Shown here piece by piece: positions 7,787 through 15,102 of a stretch of 37,678 nt of DNA. The stretch's first letter is position 1, and every line of letters starts with the position of its first letter. Below the pieces are notes generated by a model. It saw nothing but the letters and a program-made list of their open reading frames with translations. It ran no database searches and was not told the origin of the DNA. The DNA comes from Telluribacter humicola (lineage in GTDB: Bacteria; Bacteroidota; Bacteroidia; Cytophagales; Spirosomataceae): positions 1 to 37,678 of the forward strand of contig NZ_JAFIQT010000015.1 in the NCBI RefSeq assembly GCF_017355935.1, given 5' to 3'. The translations under genes were made by a program, and so were the position numbers.

Positions 7787-8842
7787 CTACGGCGTCTTTT
7801 CCTGGGGCTGATTGGGCTCCTTCTTTTTGATGTTCACCGGGCGGTAATCATCTACTCGTTCCATTCGCTCATAGACGGACTCATGAATAGCCTCATTGGT
7901 ATAGAGGTCCTGCATGACGTGTCGGTTATACTCGCCCAGCCAGGAGAAAGGAGCTACAAAAGAGTTATAAAGCTCTTTGTTGGAAGCGGGATTCACGTTT
8001 TTCCGAAGGTATTCTTCCTCAAAGTCCAGTCCCGTTGCTCTGGCTTTGTCTGCCAGCCACTGCAGGGCTATGTCACTCAGTCCCTCTTCGGGATACCCAC
8101 CCCCAATGTTTGAGTGCACCCCCGGAAACCACATCTGCTCCAGCACCTGGGAGATCTTTTGTTGTTTGACACTATTGCTTTGCTGCCATATCGTAGGCTG
8201 AAAGCTTTTCCTCTTCTCGTCCACCGCCAGGGCCTGATAGGCGTAGTCGATTGAGCTACTGAGCGTGGTATCATGGAACTCGTACTTCTTCTTACTGCCC
8301 AGAAACGGGATGGGTATACCCAGTGAGCCTACCGTATCCCATACGCCTATGAATTTGATACGGACATCCGGCTGGCAGTACTTTGCCCGAAACTCCGTAG
8401 CGATGTCTCCTTCGGGATGCATACCCGGATTGGTGCGGTCGCGGTAAATCTCGTAGGCTCTTTTGATGAGCAGGAGGTCGTTGTTCCTGACCAGGCCGGA
8501 GGTGCGGATGAGGCCAGCCAGACTGCGGGAGGTATAAGCCCCACGGCTAAATCCGAATAGGTAGATCTCATCTCCCTGGGCGTAGTTCCAGCAGATAAAC
8601 TTGTAGGCATCCAGGATATTCCGGTCCAGTCCACCGCCGGTAGCCCCGTCGATTAGCTTCTTCAACCTGTTGCCAAACACACCGACCCCCTCGTCGTAGT
8701 ACTTGAGCTGGGGCGTACCATCATGCGCTACATTACAGATGGCCTCAAAGATCTTCTGGACATTGGTACGCACGACCTGACCTTTATAGGTGTCGCCGGG
8801 CATGTTCCAGGTACCGTCACTGCAGGTAATGATCCTTTTCAT
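7787..8842 (-). CDS. DUF2235 alpha/beta hydrolase (Tle1-like lipase family)
   Basis: I use the ATG at 8840-8842 (351 residues, MKRIITCSDGTWN) because DUF2235 proteins begin with this strand and the C-S-D-G-T-W-N signature. A longer frame to 8950 adds a proline-rich stretch without family resemblance. The nucleophile elbow is LFGFSRGAY (Ser99). Asp169 lies in FIGVWDTVGSLG and His243 in FPGVHSNIGGGY, together a complete Ser-Asp-His triad. The family includes type VI secretion phospholipase effectors (Tle1) and uncharacterised cytosolic hydrolases. No signal peptide, VgrG or Hcp gene is nearby, so secretion is not indicated. It is the first gene of the leftward operon that includes the caspase protein. 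Confidence 0.85.
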   Translation of the reverse strand: MKRIITCSDGTWNMPGDTYKGQVVRTNVQKIFEAICNVAHDGTPQLKYYDEGVGVFGNRLKKLIDGATGGGLDRNILDAYKFICWNYAQGDEIYLFGFSRGAYTSRSLAGLIRTSGLVRNNDLLLIKRAYEIYRDRTNPGMHPEGDIATEFRAKYCQPDVRIKFIGVWDTVGSLGIPIPFLGSKKKYEFHDTTLSSSIDYAYQALAVDEKRKSFQPTIWQQSNSVKQQKISQVLEQMWFPGVHSNIGGGYPEEGLSDIALQWLADKARATGLDFEEEYLRKNVNPASNKELYNSFVAPFSWLGEYNRHVMQDLYTNEAIHESVYERMERVDDYRPVNIKKKEPNQPQEKTP

Positions 8843-9277
8843 ATAATATAGAGTTGAGTAAAATGAACAGGTGACAGCAGGGAAACTCAGCCGCATCTTA
8901 CATGAGGTAGGTGCAGGAGCTGGAGGGGAGGGTTGATTCGGAAAGTACACCTAAGTTACTAAATATCTTGCACTTACAGCATTTATGTAACTGATATGGT
9001 GTAAATATTTATTAAGTGGTCCTTATACAGGAAAATAGCAGGAGCAGACAGATAGCAAAGAGCTACCTGATCTACCAAATATTAGATGTTATGAAGAAGG
9101 AATAGCTATGACCAGGCAGTGAATGATTTTGTAGAGAATGTATCTTCACACTGGACTAGCAGCACCCTTTCTGATGCATATAGTTAAGATCAATAGGAAT
9201 TGAGTGGGTTGATTAGACGGCAGAGGGGGGTATTCTTAATTTTGAGTAAAAATAATAGACATGATTGGAGACGTGAA
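8843..9277. other. Intergenic region upstream of DUF2235 operon
   Basis: No gene is supported. It separates the ends of two leftward genes and should hold the DUF2235 operon promoter. Bases 8955-8972 (GTTACTAAATATCTTGCA) match 17 of 18 positions with 20338-20355, upstream of dinB at nearly the same distance from the start codon (113 and 111 bp). A GTAACTGATA follows in both places with one mismatch. The rest shows only low-complexity AT-rich sequence. Confidence 0.4.
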
Positions 9278-9895
9278 TCAACTACGTTGCCCCACCAGTT
9301 CATTAGAAAGCTTAACGCCTGTGATCTGGCTGTACAAGGCAATGGTCAAATCCAGATCGTAGAGAGCATCGTGTAGTTTGGATTCATCTACCGGGATACC
9401 CATCTCCTGAGCTACGGTACTGAGCTTGAAGTCGGCCATAAGGTGACGCCGGGCCATCAGTGCCTGGGAGGCCAGTATGAAGCAGTCGATCGGGCTGGAC
9501 CAGAAGTAGGAGCCAAAGTACTTGTCATCATTTTTTTCGAAAAAATTCCGCAGAAAGGGATTGTCAAAGCTGGCGTTGTTGTAGCCAGCCAGGAAGTACT
9601 TGTCCTGCTTATCGAAGCGGTCGCAGTAGGTGTTGAGAGTCTTGAGCAAGGCGCGGTATACCAGGTGCGGGTGCACATGGTGCTCATTGGCGAGGTCGGC
9701 CCGCGTTTTGCCGGCTATCTTTAGTGAGTAATCATCAATCTCATCCCCTTCAAAGGGTCTGACGTGGCAGTTAAATTCCTTGACGAGTTTCCAGTTAATG
9801 TAAAGACGGCCCGAAAGCTGGTGAATGCCATGCTTGCTCGGGTGCAAGCCCGTCGTTTCCAGGTCATAGAAAAGTACTTTTACCGCTTTTGACAT
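9278..9895 (-). CDS. DEDDh 3'-5' exonuclease (DnaQ-like)
   Basis: The 205-residue protein starts at ATG 9893-9895. Exo I is FYDLETTGL (Asp11, Glu13), Exo II is GYNNASFDNPFL (Asp111), and Exo III is LHDALYDLD (His175-x4-Asp180). This is the full DEDDh catalytic set that binds two metal ions and removes nucleotides from 3' ends. It is a stand-alone exonuclease domain, unlike polymerase-fused versions. Substrate (DNA proofreading, repair or RNA trimming) cannot be told. It is divergent from the kptA-like gene across 188 bp. Confidence 0.88.
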   Translation of the reverse strand: MSKAVKVLFYDLETTGLHPSKHGIHQLSGRLYINWKLVKEFNCHVRPFEGDEIDDYSLKIAGKTRADLANEHHVHPHLVYRALLKTLNTYCDRFDKQDKYFLAGYNNASFDNPFLRNFFEKNDDKYFGSYFWSSPIDCFILASQALMARRHLMADFKLSTVAQEMGIPVDESKLHDALYDLDLTIALYSQITGVKLSNELVGQRS

Positions 9896-10083
9896 TAAGA
9901 ATGAGGAATGAAGTGTATGTAAATATCAGCAAAAGGGTATTAAATGGAAAGCATATCTAGCAAAAGCTTTGCATCTGATATCTAGAATAGATAACTAAAA
10001 AATAGCCTCAAAGGATAATCCAATCTATAACTGGTGGAGTTAACCTACTGACTTATACCAGATGACCAGGCAGCCATACTTGT

Positions 10084-10638
10084 ATGCTCAGCAACGAAGA
10101 CCCTATACGAATCAGTAAGTTTTTGAGCCTGGAGCTCAGGCACCACCCGGAAAAGATCGGAATCAGGCTGGATGAGAACGGCTGGACAGATATGCAGGAA
10201 CTAATCAGTAAGGCCGGGGCGGCCGGTATAAAGCTAAGCCTGGAAGTACTTCAAGAGGTGGTAGAAACGAACAATAAATAGCGGTTTGCCTTCAGTGAGA
10301 CAGGGGAAAAGATACGTGCTAATCAGGGGCACTCCGTACAGGTGGAGTTGGGGTACATGGTCCAGGTACCACCGGACTTCCTGTACCACGGTACCACTAT
10401 CCGGGCCGTTGACTCCATCCAGGTACAGGGACTAACCAGGCAGAAGCGCCACCATGTACATCTGAGTCCGGATGTAGAGACGGCCGTCAGCGTAGGGAGG
10501 CGCCACGGTAAGCCTTATGTATTTACGGTACTGGCCGGACAGATGTACCGGGATGGGTACACGTTCTACAAGTCAGCCAACAGAGTGTGGCTGACCGAAG
10601 AGGTACCAACCAGGTACCTCAAGCCTACTTCTTACTGA
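10084..10638 (+). pseudogene. kptA: RNA 2'-phosphotransferase KptA/Tpt1 with in-frame amber codon
   Basis: The frame from ATG 10084 gives SKFLSLELRHHPEKIGI (Arg19-His20 of the Arg-His-Arg-Arg active site) and a winged-helix N-domain, then stops at TAG 10279-10281. Without a frame change it continues RFAFSETGEKIRANQGHSV (the Arg-x-x-Gln-Gly-His motif), YHGTTIRAVDSI and the ADP-ribosyltransferase-like C-domain to a stop at 10636-10638, about 184 codons in all, the normal length. Family members commonly have Gln at the stop position (DKQRF), so a CAG to TAG change is likely. Intact enzymes move a 2'-phosphate from RNA to NAD. Either the gene died recently, TAG is read through, or the base is miscalled. 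Confidence 0.85.
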
Positions 10639-10843
10639 CCTTCGGAATCCAGCCGAAGTAGTCGTCGATGTAGTGGGCCAATAGCAGACCTGCTACAAAA
10701 AGAATATAGCCATCTACGATAGGAGCCATCGCGTGCAGGTGAATATTCTGCAACCAGCATACCATTCGGATGATCAGGAAAAGACCCGCCAGAGACAGTA
10801 TAAACTTAATGGGTAAATGCAAAGAGGAGTGGTATTCGTTCAT
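10625..10843 (-). CDS. Small two-helix membrane protein (hypothetical)
   Basis: This 72-residue ORF starts at ATG 10841-10843. Hydrophobic segments at about residues 11-29 and 39-57 are separated by a short loop, and the tail is basic (WIPKVSKK). It converges on and overlaps the end of the kptA frame by 14 bp. Its hydrophobic pattern is credible for an inner-membrane protein, but no family is recognised and it could be a chance ORF. A competing plus-strand frame (10770-11066) has no protein-like features. Confidence 0.4.
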   Translation of the reverse strand: MNEYHSSLHLPIKFILSLAGLFLIIRMVCWLQNIHLHAMAPIVDGYILFVAGLLLAHYIDDYFGWIPKVSKK

Positions 10844-11104
10844 GGGGTTTACTAGCTATACATTACGAACACCAAAAATACTGAAACCGAAGGTAACTTG
10901 GAATACCTGCCGACAGAAATTTCTGCTGCTGAGGAAGAAGCATCCTCCTATTCTTCATATTGTACTTTTCCCTACCACCCGGTGGCGCTACTCTGGGGGA
11001 GAGGAGTACATTCTATTTTGTAACGAAACCTTTTTCAGGGAGCTACTGCCGTACTTAAATCGCTAAAGGGTTGCCTGGCCGCACAAGTATAATGGGCCAA
11101 TTAA

Positions 11105-11308
11105 TTGATGCCAGCAGGATTAACGATCCAGAAAGTGCAAAGGAAGAGCTTACTATTTGGGCTATACCAATGCTTTCATGGAGGACCGGAAAGTAAAGGA
11201 TTGGGCTTGTATCTCATAAAATCACAGATTGTATCGTTAGGGGGAAGTATGGAAGTGGAAAGTCAGGTTGATGTAGGTAATATATTCATCCTTACGTTCA
11301 GGGAATAA
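11105..11308 (+). pseudogene. Histidine kinase remnant (C-terminal ATPase piece)
   Basis: Only the end of a HATPase_c domain remains. LFGLYQCFHGG and the G2-like box SKGLGLYLIKSQIVSLGGSMEVES, then VGNIFILTF, match the last 60 or so residues of sensor kinases such as the PAS-type kinases of Cytophagales. The dimerisation histidine, N box and most of the G1 box are missing; 10844-11104 shows no matching upstream frame. It is 16 bp before an intact response-regulator gene, so a kinase-receiver pair probably existed here. Confidence 0.65.
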
Positions 11309-11324
11309 AACCATTTATAGCCTA

Positions 11325-11735
11325 ATGATCAATCAGGTACTTTACGTGGATGATGACAAGACTGCGCTGTCGCTCTTCAACCTCGTAAACAACAAAGCCG
11401 CTTTTGCCAATCAGGCGCTCATCGCTAACAGTGCGCAGCAGGTATTGGATTTTTATGATCAGCTGCTACATATGATAGGTACTACTTCAATCTATCCTGA
11501 AATCTTATTCATTGATCTGGTTATGCCCATCATGGATGGGCTGGAACTCCTGGATGTTTTTACCCGTAAGTACCTCTCCGCTTTCCCGGATACGAAGGTG
11601 ATCGTTTTGACCTCATCCATCAACCCGGCCGATAAATTAAAAGTAGAAGACTATACCTGTGTGACCGATTTCGTCACCAAACCGGTAACGGTACAACTAC
11701 TGAATGAGCTCCGGGTAAAGTTGAAGGGAGGCTAA
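11325..11735 (+). CDS. Single-domain response regulator (CheY-like receiver)
   Basis: The 136-residue protein from ATG 11325 is a complete receiver domain and nothing more. The acidic pocket is VDDDK (Asp9-11), the phosphoacceptor Asp64 is in LFIDLVMPIMDG, Thr96 is in VLTSS, and Lys119 is in FVTKP. With no output domain it would act by protein interaction or phosphorelay. Its immediate upstream partner is a truncated kinase, so any phosphate donor must come from elsewhere. Confidence 0.9.
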   Translation: MINQVLYVDDDKTALSLFNLVNNKAAFANQALIANSAQQVLDFYDQLLHMIGTTSIYPEILFIDLVMPIMDGLELLDVFTRKYLSAFPDTKVIVLTSSINPADKLKVEDYTCVTDFVTKPVTVQLLNELRVKLKGG

Positions 11736-11931
11736 ACCCCAGGCAAAATATTTACTACTTGGTTTATCAAGACTTCTTAAAACCTTAGAGAAGATTTTTT
11801 GCATCAACCCAAAACCATATATGTATATAGAGGTTCAGTAATGGCAGCAGGAGCAGGAGCTGCCTACCCATAATTAGTATAGTATAGGGTACGACAGGAC
11901 CGCTTGGAAGGAGTAAAGAAAGGAGTGACTA

Positions 11932-13449
11932 ATGGAATTACGAGAGGAAAACAATCAGCATTATAATACACCTGCTAATACAGTAAAAAGTACAAAGGCA
12001 GAGCCTGAAAGAGGATTGGAACCGAGTCCAAAGATAAAGAGCAACAGTGATCTGCCGTGGATACAGCGGGCCCCGCACGCTCCCTATTTTATAACTGATC
12101 TGGGAGAGGACTGGTCGCCCATCGGGCAAAATGACGCTATTACCTGGCCGGACTTTGCCAACCTGTTTCGTCGGAAAGATCTCAAACAGGTGGAGGGGCA
12201 TCTGGCCTGGCTGGCCGAGCACAACGTCACCTGCCTACGCTTTATGCTGGAGTACTCCCATACCGAGCACCGGTACTTCGAGCGTCCGGCCGGTACCTTT
12301 GCTCCCAATATGGTCAGGCTGTAGGATGACCTGTTTGGGCTGTGTGTAAAGTACGGCATTCGGGTACTGCTGACTCCCTTCGATACCTTCTGGATGTGGA
12401 TCCGATGGAAGCACCACCCCTACAACCGCAAGAACGGCGGTACCTGCAGCCGGCGGTCGCGCTGGTTACTGTGTCCTGACACCTTGAATTTCATAAAGAA
12501 CAGACTTACCTACGTAACAGAGCGCTGGGGAGGCAGCGGCGTCATATTTGCCTGGGATCTTTGGAATGAAATACACCCCGCCCACGCCAACAACAGCACG
12601 GATGTATTTTTCGATTTTGTCAGAGAGCTAAGCCACCACCTGCGTAGTACCGAAGAGCGGCTGTACGGTCGTTCGCACCTGCAGACGGTGTCGCTGTACG
12701 GGCCGGTGCTAGATGACCACCCTCAGGTAGCTGATGTGATATTCCGTCACCCCGACCTGGACTTTGCCAGTACCCATTTTTACGATGCCGGTACCATCAA
12801 CAACCCCAAAAATACAGTAGGCTCAGCCATCGCTACCGGACGGCTGGTCAAAGAGGCGCTGGAGCATGTACCGGATACTCGTCCCTTCTTCGACAGCGAG
12901 CACGGACCCATCCATCTGTTCAAGGACAAGCACGTGACCCTGCCCGAACCTTTTGATGACGAATACTTCTCCCATATCCAGTGGGCACACCTGGCATCCG
13001 GTGCGGCCGGCGGCGGTATGCGCTGGCCTAATCGCCACCCGCATACACTGACGCACGGTATGCGCCGGGCGCAGCATAGTCTGGCGCAGTTTTGCCAATT
13101 AATCAGGTGGAGCCGTTTCAACCGCCGGAATATCAGTGATCAGATACAAGTAAGTACCTCGGGGCTTTCTGTATTTGGCAGTGTCGATGGTGAGCAGGCA
13201 GTGGTGTGGCTCCTACGAACTGATACTTTGCGGAAAGACGGAATGATCAACCCGCAAGCCACCCCCATACCCGTAACCATACAGATACCGGCGATGGAAG
13301 TAGGTACCTACACCGTAGTAGGCTGGGATACCCGCGAAGCTCGTCTCCGGATGGAGTGGAAAGTGGAGGTAAAGGGGACTTCTTTAGTTATAGAGCTACC
13401 CGCTGTTAGTACCGATGTAGCCCTGGCCATAAGTAAGGTACTCGAGTAA
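11932..13449 (+). pseudogene. GH5-like glycoside hydrolase with in-frame amber codon
   Basis: The frame from ATG 11932 (good AAGGAG upstream) runs to TAG 12322-12324 after NMVRL. It continues in the same frame as DDLFGLCVKYGIRVLLTPFDTFW to a TAA at 13447-13449 region, about 505 codons in all. The barrel has the clan GH-A acid/base signature IFAWDLWNEI and a nucleophile-like PFFDSEHGPI, as in endo-mannanase-type GH5 enzymes. A C-terminal beta domain (about the last 100 residues) follows. The sense residue at the stop may have been Trp (TGG to TAG). No signal peptide is visible, unusual for a polysaccharidase. It precedes the sugar-oxidation operon and would have supplied sugars to it. Confidence 0.75.
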
Positions 13450-13662
13450 CCCGTTGCCGGTTTTTGGACTACTACCGGAGGGGCTAATTCAACAAGTAGG
13501 TAGCTATGGATCGTTAACGTACCCATAAAGAAAAGGTATAGCAATATTTATTGAAGGTTTAGGAGTATTTGTTGGGTAGGTTAAGCTTTATTCTCTGTTG
13601 AAACTTAACTTATTCAAAGCTACAGTAGTACTGTTCTACTACTTCTTAATCGTACCATACGC

Positions 13663-15033
13663 ATGCATACCTTCAATATCAATCGCCGTCAGTTTCTTCA
13701 GGGAGCCACGGCGACACTTGCCCTTACCGCTTTTGGCGCCCAGGGTATGGATCTTATCAACCCCGCCAAGCCGTATCGCGTCGGTCTGATCGGTACAGGT
13801 TGGTACGGCAAGAGTGACCTTTTTCGCCTCATCCAGGTAGCCCCCGTTGAGGTAGTGGCCCTCTGTGACGTGGACAAAAATATGCTTAATGAAGCCGGTA
13901 AGCTGGTGAGTCAGCGTCAGAAGTCGGGTAAGACACCCCGCCTGTACGGCGACTACCGTAAGATGCTCGCCGACAATCAGATGGACATTGTACTGATTGG
14001 TTCGCCAGACCACTGGCACGCCCTGCAGATGATCGACGCCGTGAAGGCCGGCTCGCACGTATACGTACAAAAGCCTATCAGTGTGGATGTACTGGAAGGT
14101 GAAGCCATGGTAGCTGCCGCACGCAAGTACAATAAAGTGGTACAGGTAGGTACCCAACGCAAGAGCACACCCCACCTGATCGACGCCAAGAAAAACATTG
14201 TAGACACCGGACTGCTGGGTAAAATATCGCACGTAGAGATGTGCTGCTACTTCCCGATGCGGGCCAATGGCAATCCTCCCGTGGAGGCCGTTCCCGCTTT
14301 CCTTGATTACGAAATGTGGACCGGACCCGCGCCGATGCGTCCTTACGACGGGCTCCCGCATATCCGCTGGTGGCGTACCTTCCAGGAGTACGGCAATGGT
14401 ATTATGGGAGATATGTGCGTACACATGCTCGATACTGTTCGCTGGATGCTGGGATTGGGCTGGCCTAAGAAGGTCTCTTCAACTGGAGGTATCTACGTAC
14501 AGACCGGCGGTAAGTCTAACATCCCTGATACGCAGTCGGCGGTCTTTGAATTTGACGGACTCAACGCGGTATGGCAGCACCGCTCATGGGGTACTCCTAA
14601 TAACCCAGAATACCCCTGGTCATTCACGCTGTATGGTGAGAAAGGTACCCTCTGGGGCAGTACTATGCAGTATGACTTCATACCGGCAGATAAAGATGGC
14701 AAACGCATCCATAAGGATGTCGTGTATGAGAAAGAGAAGTATCCGGAGGATCTGACCGAAGAGCGTATCGAGCTGAACGCCGCTCCGGCCACCCGTTTGC
14801 ACATGCTGGATTTCCTGGCAGCTATAGAGAACAATAGCCGTCCTATTGCTGACATTCAGGAAGGCCATATCTCTACTGCTAGCTGTATTCTGGCGAACAT
14901 GTCTATGCAGACGGGCCGACCCATGGTATATGACCCACAGAAGCGTATTGTAGTGGGTGATGCGGAGGCTACCAAAATGCTGGCGCGTCAGTACCGTCAG
15001 CCGTACAAGCACCCGGACCCAAAGATCGTTTGA
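13663..15033 (+). CDS. Tat-exported Gfo/Idh/MocA family oxidoreductase (copy 1)
   Basis: The 456-residue protein starts at ATG 13663. The N-terminus NINRRQFLQGATATLAL carries a twin-arginine signal (Arg8-Arg9), so the enzyme is folded with its cofactor before export. The Rossmann fingerprint is GLIGTGWYG (41-49). The motif usually written EKP is VQKP here (Gln136-Lys137-Pro138). The C-terminal alpha/beta domain has GIMGDMCVHMLD with the putative catalytic His. The likely role is periplasmic NAD(P)-dependent oxidation or reduction of a sugar or glycoside. It is first in a four-gene run, 69 bp before the haem-binding dehydrogenase gene. It is about 87% identical to the copy at 23285. Confidence 0.9.
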   Translation: MHTFNINRRQFLQGATATLALTAFGAQGMDLINPAKPYRVGLIGTGWYGKSDLFRLIQVAPVEVVALCDVDKNMLNEAGKLVSQRQKSGKTPRLYGDYRKMLADNQMDIVLIGSPDHWHALQMIDAVKAGSHVYVQKPISVDVLEGEAMVAAARKYNKVVQVGTQRKSTPHLIDAKKNIVDTGLLGKISHVEMCCYFPMRANGNPPVEAVPAFLDYEMWTGPAPMRPYDGLPHIRWWRTFQEYGNGIMGDMCVHMLDTVRWMLGLGWPKKVSSTGGIYVQTGGKSNIPDTQSAVFEFDGLNAVWQHRSWGTPNNPEYPWSFTLYGEKGTLWGSTMQYDFIPADKDGKRIHKDVVYEKEKYPEDLTEERIELNAAPATRLHMLDFLAAIENNSRPIADIQEGHISTASCILANMSMQTGRPMVYDPQKRIVVGDAEATKMLARQYRQPYKHPDPKIV

Positions 15034-15102
15034 TCACCGTGTACCGAAAGTCATTTAGCTGAATAAGTACAGTACCCCTGGCATCTAGTAAATGTAGTCT
15101 CC

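Noticed and set aside
7787..8842. Type VI secretion effector (Tle1) assignment for the DUF2235 protein
   Set aside because: No VgrG, Hcp, PAAR or immunity gene in the window; only the family relation is supported.
8843..8950. 36-residue N-terminal extension of the DUF2235 protein
   Set aside because: Proline-rich and unrelated to the family; the conserved start MKRIITCSDGTWN begins at 8842.
10770..11066. 98-codon plus-strand ORF (and another open frame over the same DNA)
   Set aside because: Overlaps the reverse membrane-protein ORF, has no family-like segment and does not connect to the kinase remnant; probably chance.
4244..12324. Alternative genetic code with TAG or TAA read as sense
   Set aside because: Well-supported genes in the same window end in TAA, TAG (caspase protein, surE) and TGA, so a general reassignment does not fit.
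13639..14424. Long minus-strand ORF of 261 codons opposite the Gfo/Idh/MocA gene
   Set aside because: Reverse-frame shadow of a strongly supported gene; similar shadows recur in the paralogue at 23834-24046.
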